Both the position numbers and the translations under genes were made by a program. From NCBI RefSeq assembly GCF_018332455.1, contig NZ_BOPZ01000002.1, forward strand, positions 124,001-188,000: a DNA stretch of 64,000 bases. The letters are read 5' to 3'. The DNA is from Clostridium polyendosporum (GTDB lineage: Bacteria; Bacillota; Clostridia; Clostridiales; Clostridiaceae). Every line of letters begins with the position of its first letter. Position 1 is the stretch's first letter. The notes beneath the pieces were generated by a model. That model searched no databases and was not told the DNA's origin. It saw nothing but the letters and a program-made list of their open reading frames with translations. Shown piece by piece: positions 16,588 to 25,775 of this stretch.

Positions 16588-19500
16588 TTAGCTATTATTT
16601 AAAATTCGTTTATAAACCGAAAGCGTTCTGTTTGCAGCCTTATCTATATTAAACATTTCTTCACACCATTGTCTGCCCCAATTTCCAATTTCTATTCTTT
16701 TATAATAATTTGTAGCTAGATATTTCATATCCTCGTAAAGGCTCAGTGGATCGGGCTCTTTTATGGAGTCGTGGTCTCCAAAGTAAGTTTGCCACTGAAT
16801 ATCCTTATTTTGTTCACTAACAATTCCCACATAACCACTATTACCGATGGCTATTACAGGTTTTTTACAACTCATTGCTTCTAATGCAACTCTTCCGGTA
16901 CCAATTACAATATCGCTTATCATATAATAATCAATTACATTGTGTTTCGCACCAACAACATGAAATGCATCTCTTTCTAAGCAGCTATTTAACATATTTG
17001 CCTCTCTCTGCAGCATTTCTTTTCCGTCTCCATCGCCAATAATAATAGCGTGTATATTATCATATTTATTTGCTAATTTATTGAACCCAAATATAAAACT
17101 CTCAGCTGCAAATGTTTTTTGCCATGCTAACCTGCTGCAATAAGTTATTACTAAATCATTTGGAGCAATATTTAATTCTTCTCTAATATTAGTTTTGACT
17201 GTTTCTTTAGTATAATCTTCTAAAGTTACTCCGTTGGCTATACCAAATAATTTACTCTTTACTTGATTGCCTAATTTTCTAACAAGTAGTCTTTCTACAG
17301 GTTTACTCACTGGAATAATTGCATTAGTATTGAAGCATGTGTTAAATAACACATCATTGGGATAAAATAATCCATGAATTGTTGTTACATAAGGAATATT
17401 ATATCTCTTATTGATTTCGCTTGCTATACTCATACTTGTAAATAAATGGGCATGCAATAAGTTAATCTTTTCCGTATCTATTATCTCTTTAACTAACTTA
17501 ATACAGCTGAATAGTTTTTTATTAGACATATGCTCTGTATTTAAAGGTATTTTAAATATCTTTATTCCATTATATTGAAACAGAGTTGTTAAAGGTCCCC
17601 CACTAGTTCCCACTACCACATAAATTCCCATGTCTATAAGTTTTTTAACTAAGTGTAACACATGAGTTTCAGTTCCACCTAGATTAAGAGCATCAACTAA
17701 TATCAATACTCTAATCGAGCTTTCATTATTTAATTTACTTATATTCTCAGGTTTTTTAATAATAAATTCTCTATAAATTATATGGCCTTTTATATCACTT
17801 GCAGCAATTGATTCAATAGTATAATTATAGTATTGTTGTTCATTGATTAAATGATATGCTTTATCATGCCTTCTATAGTTATATAATATCTTGTTAATTT
17901 TCTCTACTTTAGATTGTTTTAGAAGCTCTAATAAAAGTCCAATCTGATCATCGAATTCTTCGGGTTCTTCTGGAACGTTAATTTTATTAATTAATTCCCT
18001 ACGTATTAAAAGCGTTGGGAAAACTATTGGTATGAAATCACCTAAAATAGCCTTTTCTATAGTTTTAGAATCTACATAATAATTTTGCAATCGCTCTATA
18101 AACAAACAAGCTTTTTTATACTTCTGAACATCTGTAGTACATTTAATTAAACATGAAACCATATCGAGATCTTTATTTGACAATAAATATTCTACCTGAT
18201 TTTTAATTCTATTTTCAGTGCTCGTATCGTCTGGATCATGCCTAGTTATAAAATCACCAGATGAAACTTTTAATCCACTAAAAAATGCATAAGTTAGTCC
18301 TTTATCTGAACTAGTCCGTATTACTTTTATCCTCTCGTCTTTTATTTGATCAATTAAATCATAAGTTCTATCATCTGAACCAGTATCTACTATTATCAAT
18401 TCCAGATTTTTGTAAGTTTGACTAAGTATACTATTGATACTTTCAACTATATACTTTTCACAATTATGCACTGGCATAATAATACTTACTAACGGGAGTG
18501 TTTGTATTTCTTCTTTTGGTTCATCAGAAAGTGGTTCATCATAAAGCACTTCTCTAAGATTTTGGACTCTATGGCCCTTGTTTAGAAGTCTATAGATAAA
18601 CTCAAAAGATTCTCTTCCTAATATTTTTCTATTTAGTCCTCCTGTTTCGTTTATAATACGAGTTCTTAACATAATAGTATTAATGTTTACACAGGGCATA
18701 TAATCAACTATATAGCTGTACTCAATATCCTCGTCATACTTAACAAAATTAGACCCACCACCAAAGTTTGTACCAACCACACTAGTAAGAAAGTTCTCGT
18801 TAAGATATTCAACCTGTTTTTGTATTCTCCCTCTATTACTTATTCTATCTTCACCATGAAATGCTATATATTCCCCTTTAGCTAAGTAAGCCCCAATGTT
18901 ATAGGTCCAAGGATACGATATTATTCTTGGAAGCTTAAAATAAATAAATTCCTTAATAGCTACATTTTTTTTATCCTTTTTATTAAACCACCATTCGTTT
19001 ATTGTATTTTGTATATTATTATCTAATGTGTTATCAATGATAATCAATTCTATATTTTTATAGGTTTGATAAGCAATACTATCTAATATATCAATTATAG
19101 AATTTAATTCATTTTCTAGTACGATTACAGTAGAAACCATGCTTTCTATAGTTTTTAATGCTTCTGGTAAGTACTTACCATCAGTTATTTTATTAGCATC
19201 TTCTAATTTTTTGCTTTTCTGTCCCTCATGTTCTCTTACATAGTATAAGTTTTCATTTATATTAGATATAACGTAATCGTTATTTATGATGTCTTCTATG
19301 AGATAATAATCATTTAGATTATTGGTAACTTTTTTAAAACCAATTATTGTGTCTAGTATATCTGCTCTAAACATAAGTGTCCCAGAGCATACACAGTGTT
19401 CGAATTTTTCCTTATAACTTCGTTCTATTGAGTCGCTGTCATAGATTAACCACTCAGCAACTCCTATTATATTATCTATATTTTCATTAAATGATTTATA

Positions 19501-19890
19501 GCTCGAACCTACTGCAGCAGTATCAATATTACTTATTAAATAATCCACTTGTTTTTTTATGCGATCTTCACTACTTATATCATCAGAAGAATGAATTACA
19601 ATATATTCACCTTTAGCTAAATAAAAACCTATATTCCAAGCCCACCATTCATCCCGATTTCTAGGTAGTTTTAAATAGATGAAATCTGCGAACACATTTC
19701 TGTTTTCTTCACTCCATTTTTTAATAACGTCTTCAGTATCATCAGTTGAACAGTCATCAATTAAAATTACCTCGATATTTTTATAAGTTTGTTTTTTTAG
19801 GCCATCTAATGCATCGCATATATACTGAGCTCTATTATAAGTTGGAATTACAACGCTTACTAAGCCTGGTTGTCTCTCATAATAATACAT
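16588..19890 (-). CDS. Four-domain glycosyltransferase (three GT2 units plus GT4)
   Basis: A very large cytoplasmic glycosyltransferase of 1100 residues, probably for a surface polysaccharide or glycan. Unit 1 is GT2 at residues 10-230 (VSVVIPTYNR, IDDCSTDDT, SSDD). Unit 2, about 250-455, is GT2-like but worn: the first motif is VSTVIVLEN, the nucleotide motif is IIIDN, and the acceptor-side motif is HGED. Unit 3 is GT2 at 467-690 (VSIIMPVHN, VDTGSDDRT, HDPDD). Unit 4 is GT4 at about 726-1095 (VLILVDALNLGGTETH; GTGRVALEAMSC). A single continuous frame shows no break. Units 1 and 2 share EWWAWNIGFYLAKGEY-type segments, which points to internal duplication. The only neighbour is the UDP-sugar dehydratase gene about 390 bases upstream on the same strand; no flippase or polymerase is present. 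Acceptor and sugar are unknown. Confidence 0.85.
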   Translation of the reverse strand: MYYYERQPGLVSVVIPTYNRAQYICDALDGLKKQTYKNIEVILIDDCSTDDTEDVIKKWSEENRNVFADFIYLKLPRNRDEWWAWNIGFYLAKGEYIVIHSSDDISSEDRIKKQVDYLISNIDTAAVGSSYKSFNENIDNIIGVAEWLIYDSDSIERSYKEKFEHCVCSGTLMFRADILDTIIGFKKVTNNLNDYYLIEDIINNDYVISNINENLYYVREHEGQKSKKLEDANKITDGKYLPEALKTIESMVSTVIVLENELNSIIDILDSIAYQTYKNIELIIIDNTLDNNIQNTINEWWFNKKDKKNVAIKEFIYFKLPRIISYPWTYNIGAYLAKGEYIAFHGEDRISNRGRIQKQVEYLNENFLTSVVGTNFGGGSNFVKYDEDIEYSYIVDYMPCVNINTIMLRTRIINETGGLNRKILGRESFEFIYRLLNKGHRVQNLREVLYDEPLSDEPKEEIQTLPLVSIIMPVHNCEKYIVESINSILSQTYKNLELIIVDTGSDDRTYDLIDQIKDERIKVIRTSSDKGLTYAFFSGLKVSSGDFITRHDPDDTSTENRIKNQVEYLLSNKDLDMVSCLIKCTTDVQKYKKACLFIERLQNYYVDSKTIEKAILGDFIPIVFPTLLIRRELINKINVPEEPEEFDDQIGLLLELLKQSKVEKINKILYNYRRHDKAYHLINEQQYYNYTIESIAASDIKGHIIYREFIIKKPENISKLNNESSIRVLILVDALNLGGTETHVLHLVKKLIDMGIYVVVGTSGGPLTTLFQYNGIKIFKIPLNTEHMSNKKLFSCIKLVKEIIDTEKINLLHAHLFTSMSIASEINKRYNIPYVTTIHGLFYPNDVLFNTCFNTNAIIPVSKPVERLLVRKLGNQVKSKLFGIANGVTLEDYTKETVKTNIREELNIAPNDLVITYCSRLAWQKTFAAESFIFGFNKLANKYDNIHAIIIGDGDGKEMLQREANMLNSCLERDAFHVVGAKHNVIDYYMISDIVIGTGRVALEAMSCKKPVIAIGNSGYVGIVSEQNKDIQWQTYFGDHDSIKEPDPLSLYEDMKYLATNYYKRIEIGNWGRQWCEEMFNIDKAANRTLSVYKRILNNS

Positions 19891-20234
19891 AAACTAAGTG
19901 TCCTCCTTTATAAAGGTATTAAAAAAACTAAATTTTCAACTAATCTTTCTACCTTTATTAACTATACCTTTGTACTTTTTAATAATTTAAGACTTTAGTA
20001 TATATGTGTAATCTATATAGTCAGATGGTAAACGAAGACTTTGCTATCGTTATATGTTAGTATCTGATATGGATATTTTTGATAATTAATATTTATAGGT
20101 GTATATAAAATAGCATCAACTGCGTAAGAAATAATGTCGAAACTATTTATTCTATATCAATATATGGAAGTATCTTGTTTATTGTGTATAAATTGTATTG
20201 ATAATAACATATTTTTACTTCTTTAGAATGTAAA
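19891..20234. other. AT-rich gap upstream of the glycosyltransferase
   Basis: About 340 bases without a credible gene on either strand. It should hold the promoter of the minus-strand glycosyltransferase; its ribosome site AGGAGG lies just before the start codon (TCCTCC near 19902-19907 on the plus strand). I see no repeat or RNA signature. Confidence 0.5.
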
Positions 20235-20266
20235 AAGCTATGAAGTAGAATATAGCTTCATAGCTT
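20235..20266 (-). terminator. Terminator after the SDR dehydratase gene
   Basis: AAGCTATGAAG / CTTCATAGCTT perfect 11-bp stem; on the minus strand it is followed by a TTTTT tract. It separates the dehydratase from the glycosyltransferase, which therefore needs its own promoter. Confidence 0.85.
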
Positions 20267-20280
20267 AGTGAATTACATTT

Positions 20281-21297
20281 CTATTTAAGATTTTCCAGTT
20301 CCCTTTTTACATAGTCAAGTTTTATCAGTTTTTCCTTTATTTCATCAACATTTAACCTGGTTGTATTTTCAGATGTATAATCTGTTGCATTTAATATATT
20401 AAATTGGTCTTCTACAAAGTCATTGCTGTTATGCAAATTTGCATTATTAGATTTAATTCTATAATAATTGCCGTTATCTTCACATCGTAACATCTCTTCT
20501 CTAGTGACTAAAGTTTCATGAATTTTTTCACCATGTCTAACTCCAATTATTTTGATTTCTGTATTTGATTTAAATAATTCTTTTAGGGCAATAGCCAAAT
20601 CATATATAGTAGATGCTGGGGGCTTCTGAACCCAAGTGTCGCCTTGAACACCATGTTTAAATGCATTTATAACTAAATCAATGGCCTCATCAAGACTCAT
20701 TAAAAATCTAGTCATATTTGGATCTGTTATAGTTATCGGTTCATCGTTTTTAATTTGTTGTATAAATAAAGGTATTACAGAACCTCTTGAGCACATAACA
20801 TTGCCATAACGGGTACAACATAGTACTGTTTCTGAAGCGTTTAATTCTCTAGACTTTGCAGCAACTAATTTTTCCATTAATGCCTTACACATACCCATGG
20901 CATTTATAGGGTATACTGCTTTATCAGTACTTAAAAATATGGCTTTGCGTACATTGTTTTCAACTGCTGCATTTATTAGATTTTGTGTTCCCAATACATT
21001 TGTTCTAACAGCTTCTATAGGATAAAACTCGCATGTCGGCACTTGCTTTAATGCAGCTGCATGAAAAATATAATCTACATCTTTTGTGGCACTATATAAG
21101 CTTTCAAAGCTTCTTATGTCACCAATAATAAATTTAATTTTTTTATTATTATATTTTAATCTCATATCATTTTGTTTTTTCTCGTCTCTGCTAAATATAC
21201 GTATCTCTTTGATGTCTGTGTTTAAAAATCTATTTAATACTGCGTTACCAAAGGAACCTGTACCTCCAGTTATTAAAATGATGTTATTTTTAAACAT
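20281..21297 (-). CDS. UDP-N-acetylglucosamine 4,6-dehydratase-type SDR (CapE/FnlA-like)
   Basis: Extended short-chain dehydrogenase, 338 residues, of the inverting UDP-GlcNAc 4,6-dehydratase group that feeds FucNAc or related sugars into capsule and glycan synthesis. The NAD-binding TGGTGSFG is at residues 10-17, and the segment STDKAVYPINAMGMCKALMEK has the family replacement of the classic Tyr by Met with Lys kept. The C-terminal LVTREEMLRCEDNGNYYRI matches the CapE branch more than FlaA1/PseB. Other enzymes of a FucNAc pathway are not in the window. It presumably supplies a nucleotide sugar to the nearby multi-domain transferase. Confidence 0.85.
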   Translation of the reverse strand: MFKNNIILITGGTGSFGNAVLNRFLNTDIKEIRIFSRDEKKQNDMRLKYNNKKIKFIIGDIRSFESLYSATKDVDYIFHAAALKQVPTCEFYPIEAVRTNVLGTQNLINAAVENNVRKAIFLSTDKAVYPINAMGMCKALMEKLVAAKSRELNASETVLCCTRYGNVMCSRGSVIPLFIQQIKNDEPITITDPNMTRFLMSLDEAIDLVINAFKHGVQGDTWVQKPPASTIYDLAIALKELFKSNTEIKIIGVRHGEKIHETLVTREEMLRCEDNGNYYRIKSNNANLHNSNDFVEDQFNILNATDYTSENTTRLNVDEIKEKLIKLDYVKRELENLK

Positions 21298-21757
21298 CTA
21301 TCATTCCCTCCCGTGATATAATCATTTGCTTAATTCAACGTTATTTAAACTTTAATATATAAAAATCTCATTTTAATACTAAGATGCATATAAAGCTCTA
21401 TGTTTTTAAAATATTGTCGTATTATAATATGCACGAAACTAAATAGGTTTCCTATCATTATAGGAAAACACATGAATTTATGCTTCTATGATAAAGAACT
21501 CATTATTCATAGTTTTATACAGTAAACTAAAAGTTCAATTTAGAGGTTTCAATGGATACAGACACAGACGTTACATTATTTCCATATAATGTATTAAGAA
21601 AATAATAACTATCTATTAATTATTCAATGTTGTTAAGAGATAGATAAAATAACTCTATCACTGAATTAGCTAAGATTAAGGTTACTTATTTTTATTTATA
21701 TAGTTTTTAAATGTAATTTCTACTAATCTGCCTTGTAAAAATTGAGGGGGAAAACTA
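21298..21757. other. Divergent intergenic region, no feature recognised
   Basis: 460 bases between the minus-strand dehydratase and the plus-strand APH-fold kinase gene. It must carry promoters in both directions, but I see no convincing operator, RNA motif or open frame. Confidence 0.5.
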
Positions 21758-22639
21758 ATGGATAACTTATTAAATCAGGTCTATAAAATATGGGGCTTTA
21801 AGAAAGTTGAATTAATTAAAGCTATTAGATCTGGAATATCTAAAAAAATATACTTGATAGAAACAAATGAAGGAAAATTTATATTGATGGGATTTGGCCC
21901 AACGTATTCTGAAGAAAGCTTTTTAAGGTATATTTCGGTGCTAGAGTATTTAGAAAACAAGCCAGTAAAACTTGCTCCCAAAATTCTAATGGATAAGGAG
22001 GGTAATTCCTATGCTAAAATTGATAATAAATTTATATGCATCATGGAATATATTGATGGGCGAACCTTAGGGGAAGAACTGGAAGACGAATATAGATTAG
22101 GAGAAACTATCGCTTTATTACACTCTTTTGATGATTTTCAAATAGAGAGTGATATAAGGATAAATGATACTATTGAAGAGGCTTATAAAAAGTTTTATGA
22201 ATGTCCCTACAAAAGTAAGTTATATAAAATAATCGATGTACTCCCAAATTTCTATGATTATAGGCAGGGATTTATCCATACAGATATTGCACCCCATAAT
22301 GCGATAATAAATAAGAATAATAAAGTAATACTGATTGATTTCGATGGAGCTGGGAAAGGTTCTATTTACATCGATGCAGGTTTTCCGCTTATAACACAAT
22401 TTGTACGATTTCATGGTCCTGGCGATCTAAGGTTTAACTATGAGAATGCAAAAGCCTTTTACTCGGGATATTCATCTATAACTAAATTAGAAACTAAGGA
22501 TAAACAACTTATCTATGCTGGAGCTGTTTTTTGGCAGCTGGCACATATGCCATCCTATCAACCAGGAACCGAAAATAATATGCTTGATATACTAAAATTC
22601 GCAATAGCAAATAGAGATGAGTTGATCTCAGTACTTTAA
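21758..22639 (+). CDS. APH-fold phosphotransferase (aminoglycoside/choline/homoserine kinase-like)
   Basis: A 293-residue kinase of the protein-kinase-like APH superfamily. The catalytic loop is GFIHTDIAPHNAIIN (Asp in HTD) and the metal-binding segment is LIDFDGAGKG. The N-terminal lobe has the Ile-Glu-Thr-Asn strand typical of spore-coat CotS and homoserine kinase II relatives. GAGGGGG precedes the ATG. It is a lone gene followed by a terminator. Substrate unknown: cell-surface or spore sugar phosphorylation and small-molecule kinase roles are both possible. No evidence supports drug resistance. Confidence 0.8.
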   Translation: MDNLLNQVYKIWGFKKVELIKAIRSGISKKIYLIETNEGKFILMGFGPTYSEESFLRYISVLEYLENKPVKLAPKILMDKEGNSYAKIDNKFICIMEYIDGRTLGEELEDEYRLGETIALLHSFDDFQIESDIRINDTIEEAYKKFYECPYKSKLYKIIDVLPNFYDYRQGFIHTDIAPHNAIINKNNKVILIDFDGAGKGSIYIDAGFPLITQFVRFHGPGDLRFNYENAKAFYSGYSSITKLETKDKQLIYAGAVFWQLAHMPSYQPGTENNMLDILKFAIANRDELISVL

Positions 22640-22676
22640 AATTATTTTTCCGTGTTTTGATGCAATACAGAAAAGA

Positions 22677-22722
22677 GGCATGTAGAAAAGGTATTTTTAT
22701 ACTTTTGTTACAGCCTTTTTTA
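22677..22722 (+). terminator. Terminator after the APH-fold kinase
   Basis: GGC-TGTAGAAAA-GTAT pairs with ATAC-TTTTGTTACA-GCC with small bulges, then TTTTTTAC follows. Confidence 0.7.
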
Positions 22723-22746
22723 CATATATGGAAGAGAATGACTAAG

Positions 22747-22818
22747 ATGATTCAAGTAATGATTATTGAAGATAATCTCATGGTAATAAAAATAGATGGT
22801 AATTCTAAAAAGATTTAA
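22747..22818 (+). pseudogene. Response-regulator remnant (first codons only)
   Basis: A 23-codon frame, MIQVMIIEDNLMVIKIDG..., that closely copies the start of the malate response regulator at 9278 (MIKVMIVEDDPMVREINS) and then runs into a stop codon. The bases upstream (GGAAGAGAATGACTAAG) also resemble the 3' end of the kinase gene before 9278. It directly precedes the second malic enzyme, just as the intact regulator precedes the first. I read it as a leftover of a segmental duplication of regulator plus malic enzyme. Confidence 0.75.
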
Positions 22819-22839
22819 GCTGTTAATTTATAGATAAAC

Positions 22840-22872
22840 AAAACTAAAAAAACAAAATGCATTTGAAATTTA
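22840..22872 (+). promoter_or_regulatory. Conserved 33-base upstream motif, malic enzyme copy 2
   Basis: 32/33 identical to 10185-10217, with the AAATGCATTT palindrome changed at one base to AAATGCATTTG. It lies about 60 bases before the malic enzyme start, so both copies may answer to the same regulator. Confidence 0.55.
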
Positions 22873-22932
22873 AGGTCAAACTGGTATTATATAATGAGTG
22901 AGGAACAAAAAACTTCTAGGAGGATGAAAGAT

Positions 22933-24105
22933 ATGAATTACTTTGAAGAAAGCTTAAAGCTTCACGAAAGAAGTGTAGGGAAGGTTGAAGTTGTTTCAAA
23001 AATTAAGGTAGAAACAAGGGATGATTTAAGTTTAGCTTATAGTCCTGGTGTTGCAGAGCCATGCAGAAAGATCCACGAAAATGAAGAAAATGTATATAAA
23101 TATACTTCAAAAGGAAATCTTGTAGCAGTAGTTACTGATGGAACAGCGGTACTAGGGTTAGGTGATATAGGTCCAAAAGCTGGTATGCCAGTTATGGAAG
23201 GAAAAGCTATTCTATTTAAGGAGTTTGCTGGAGTAGATGCTTTCCCAATATGCTTAGACACTAAAAATGTTGATGAAATAGTGAAAACTGTTAAATTAAT
23301 ATCTCCGGGATTTGGAGGAATAAACTTAGAAGATATAGGAGCACCAAGATGCTTTGAAATCGAAGAAAGACTTAAGAAAGAATTAGATATACCAGTATTT
23401 CATGATGACCAACATGGTACGGCTATCGTAGTTCTTGCAGGATTAATCAATGCACTTAAGTTAGTTGGAAAGAAAATGAAAGACTTAAAAGTAGTTGTAA
23501 ATGGTGCAGGGGCAGCTGGTACAGCAATCGCTAAGCTTTTACTTTCAACAGGAGTTAAGAATCTAATTGCTTGTGATAAGGTAGGGATTCTTTATAGAGG
23601 AATAGAAAATGTTGATGATGCTAAGAAAGCTTTAGCTGAAGTAACAAATCCTGATAACATACAAGGAACTATGGCAGACGCTTTAGTTGGAGCAGACGTA
23701 TTTATTGGCGTTTCAGCTCCAGGAATATTAAAGACTGAAATGGTTAAAACAATGAATAAAGATGCTATAGTATTTGCAATGGCAAATCCAGTTCCAGAAA
23801 TCATGCCAGATGAAGCAAAGGCTGCAGGTGTAAAAGTAATAGGTACAGGACGTTCAGACTTCCCAAATCAAATAAACAACGTTCTTGTTTTCCCAGGTGT
23901 ATTCAGAGGTGCATTAGATGTTAGAGCAAAAGAAATAAATGAAGAAATGAAGATTGCAGCAGCATATGCCATAGCTAATATAGTTAAAGAAGAAGAATTA
24001 AGTTCAGAAAATGTTATTCCATTTGCATTAGATAAGACAATAGCACTAAAGGTAGCGGATGCGGTAGCTAAAGCTGCAAGAGAAACAGGTGTTGCAAGAA
24101 TATAG
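22933..24105 (+). CDS. NAD(P)-dependent malic enzyme, copy 2
   Basis: Paralogue of the enzyme at 10296-11468: same length (390 residues), same motifs (SLAYSPGVAEPC, FHDDQHGTAIV, VVNGAGAAGTAIAKLL), with scattered conservative changes such as ISPGFGG for IAPGFGG. Most base differences are synonymous, so both copies appear to be under selection. AGGAGG about 11 bases upstream supports the ATG at 22933; an in-frame ATG at 22894 lacks a ribosome site. Here it stands without kinase, regulator or carrier, but lrgAB lies just beyond, convergent. If those encode a pyruvate carrier, as the related PftAB of Bacillus does, this copy could pair with pyruvate export; that is inference. Confidence 0.95.
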   Translation: MNYFEESLKLHERSVGKVEVVSKIKVETRDDLSLAYSPGVAEPCRKIHENEENVYKYTSKGNLVAVVTDGTAVLGLGDIGPKAGMPVMEGKAILFKEFAGVDAFPICLDTKNVDEIVKTVKLISPGFGGINLEDIGAPRCFEIEERLKKELDIPVFHDDQHGTAIVVLAGLINALKLVGKKMKDLKVVVNGAGAAGTAIAKLLLSTGVKNLIACDKVGILYRGIENVDDAKKALAEVTNPDNIQGTMADALVGADVFIGVSAPGILKTEMVKTMNKDAIVFAMANPVPEIMPDEAKAAGVKVIGTGRSDFPNQINNVLVFPGVFRGALDVRAKEINEEMKIAAAYAIANIVKEEELSSENVIPFALDKTIALKVADAVAKAARETGVARI

Positions 24106-24221
24106 TTTATGATGAGTTTTCATTATTATAAATGTAAAGTTTTAAAATGGGGGTAATAAAGATACACTACTTCAAATCTTAAACAATTCATGAAAAAGTA
24201 GTGCATATTGGGCTATTTTTA

Positions 24222-24260
24222 TGGATTATAAATTCAGTTATGAAGTTGTGTATCCATAAT
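24222..24260 (+). repeat. Type S repeat fragment
   Basis: Carries TTATGAAGTTGTGTATCCAT, which matches the right arm of the repeat at 1009-1056 and its variant near 58846. The left arm is altered here. Confidence 0.4.
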
Positions 24261-24289
24261 GCAAGTACTACCCATATGAACAGTTAAAT

Positions 24290-24332
24290 AAAAGAGGCTC
24301 CTATGTAGCATGGCTACATAGGAGTCTCTTTT
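24290..24332. terminator. Bidirectional terminator between malic enzyme 2 and lrgB
   Basis: A 20-bp stem, AAAAGAGGCTCCTATGTAGC with GCTACATAGGAGTCTCTTTT, one mismatch and an ATG loop, lying between convergent genes. It is among the strongest hairpins in the window. Confidence 0.92.
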
Positions 24333-24426
24333 ATATACTATCATTTTACAAAGTGGGGTTGACTAAAATAGGTTGAATGTATATTTAATCTTATTTTTCT
24401 CATATGGTGAATAAATTAAATTTTTA

Positions 24427-25134
24427 CTACATATGTAGAATTTTGTATAAAATATTATATATTATTGGAGCGAGGAAAACAGTCATTATACCTGCAATGC
24501 CTATAGAAAGGCTACTCATAGCCCCCTCAGTTTCTCCTATTTCTAAAGCTTTTGTTGTGCCTACTGCATGAGAAGCAGTACCTAAAGAAATGCCTACAGC
24601 AATATTATTCTCTATCTTTAATATTTTACATATTAGCGGACCGAAAACTGCACCGATAATACCAGAAACAATTATACCTACAACTGTTATAGATATTATT
24701 CCATTTAGTTGACTACTAATTTCTATGCCTATTGGTGTTGTCACAGATTTTGGTACAAGAGACTTTATAAGTGTATCATTTAATCCAAGTAAATATGATA
24801 ATATTATAATACTTGTTATACCAACCGTACTTCCAATAAAGATTCCTGCTATTATAGGTAAAGAATATCTTTTTAGTAAATTTATTTGCTTATATAAAGG
24901 TACGGCTAAAATAACAGTTGCAGGTCCAAGAAAAATATTTATAAATTGAGCACCTTCATTATAGGTTTCTAAATCTATATTGAAGGTCGTTAAAAAAACT
25001 ATTATTAAAGCTATTGCTATTAATAAAGGGTTAAAGATAGGTAATTTTGTTTTCTTATAAAATATAATTCCAATTTCAAAAGCAATTAAGGATAAAGCAA
25101 TGCCAAAAAGAGCATTATTAGTAATTACATTCAT
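24427..25134 (-). CDS. lrgB: LrgB/CidB/PftB-family membrane protein
   Basis: A 235-residue polytopic membrane protein of the LrgB family, with the conserved LGTASHAVGTTKALE segment near residue 180. It lies 16 bases after lrgA on the same strand. LrgAB pairs were first described as holin/antiholin-like modulators of murein hydrolases; the Bacillus PftAB pair of this family is a pyruvate carrier. Location beside a malic enzyme (malate to pyruvate) makes a pyruvate or short organic acid transport role attractive, without direct proof. No LytST-type regulator is in the window. Confidence 0.9.
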   Translation of the reverse strand: MNVITNNALFGIALSLIAFEIGIIFYKKTKLPIFNPLLIAIALIIVFLTTFNIDLETYNEGAQFINIFLGPATVILAVPLYKQINLLKRYSLPIIAGIFIGSTVGITSIIILSYLLGLNDTLIKSLVPKSVTTPIGIEISSQLNGIISITVVGIIVSGIIGAVFGPLICKILKIENNIAVGISLGTASHAVGTTKALEIGETEGAMSSLSIGIAGIMTVFLAPIIYNILYKILHM

Positions 25135-25150
25135 AGAAATACCTCCTTAT

Positions 25151-25501
25151 TTATTTTTTTTCTTTTGGTGTTAACAACTGAACAACGAAACCAGTTACTG
25201 CTATTGTTATACTTGTTGTTAATAGACAAACCAAAAGTATTTTTCCCCATGAATCTTTTAATATATTTAGTGAGGCAAGAAGTCCAACGCCTGCTGGTAC
25301 AAAGAAAAAAGCTAAGTGATCTAAAAAGAATTTTGCTATTGTTTCTACCTGGTTGACCTTAATAATATTAGTTAGCAATAGCAGTAATAAAAGAAGCATT
25401 CCTATTATATTACCTGGTACAGGTAAGTGTAGAATTTTAGAAGTTGTTTCACCTATAAAAAATATAATTAATATAATTAAAAGTTCTCGAAATAGCTTCA
25501 T
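25151..25501 (-). CDS. lrgA: LrgA/CidA/PftA-family membrane protein
   Basis: A 116-residue protein with four hydrophobic segments and the family segment LPVPGNIIGMLLLLLLL near residue 26. First gene of the lrgAB unit on the minus strand; AGGGGGC (complement of GCCCCCTT near 25508-25515) precedes the start. It would form a membrane complex with LrgB. Confidence 0.9.
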   Translation of the reverse strand: MKLFRELLIILIIFFIGETTSKILHLPVPGNIIGMLLLLLLLLTNIIKVNQVETIAKFFLDHLAFFFVPAGVGLLASLNILKDSWGKILLVCLLTTSITIAVTGFVVQLLTPKEKK

Positions 25502-25775
25502 TAAAAAGCCCCCTTCCCAATACTCTCTTTTTACTTTATCACTTTATTCAATGAAGGTAAAATATTGTATAAGTTTATATAACACATTTAAAACAATTTC
25601 ATTTTTCATTTAGCGCAATGAACACCTTATTGTTTTGTTTTCTTAATAAATGTAGCTATTTACATAAATAAAGATACAAAAGTTTAAAATTTAATATAGA
25701 ATTTTAGAAAATACTTGAAAACTTTATAGTATTTTCTAAATCTATAATAGGTAATTAAACTTGTGTATCTTTACT
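25502..25775. other. AT-rich leader region of lrgAB
   Basis: No gene. It should contain the lrgAB promoter (minus strand) and the downstream end of the ABC operon. An imperfect inverted repeat is seen around TTTAGAAAATACTTGAAAAC / GTATTTTCTAAATC at about 25702-25743, possibly a terminator or stem of an untranslated RNA. Confidence 0.4.

Noticed and set aside
21758-22639. Antibiotic resistance by the APH-fold protein
   Set aside because: The fold is shared by many housekeeping and spore-associated kinases; no resistance-type sequence or mobile context is present.
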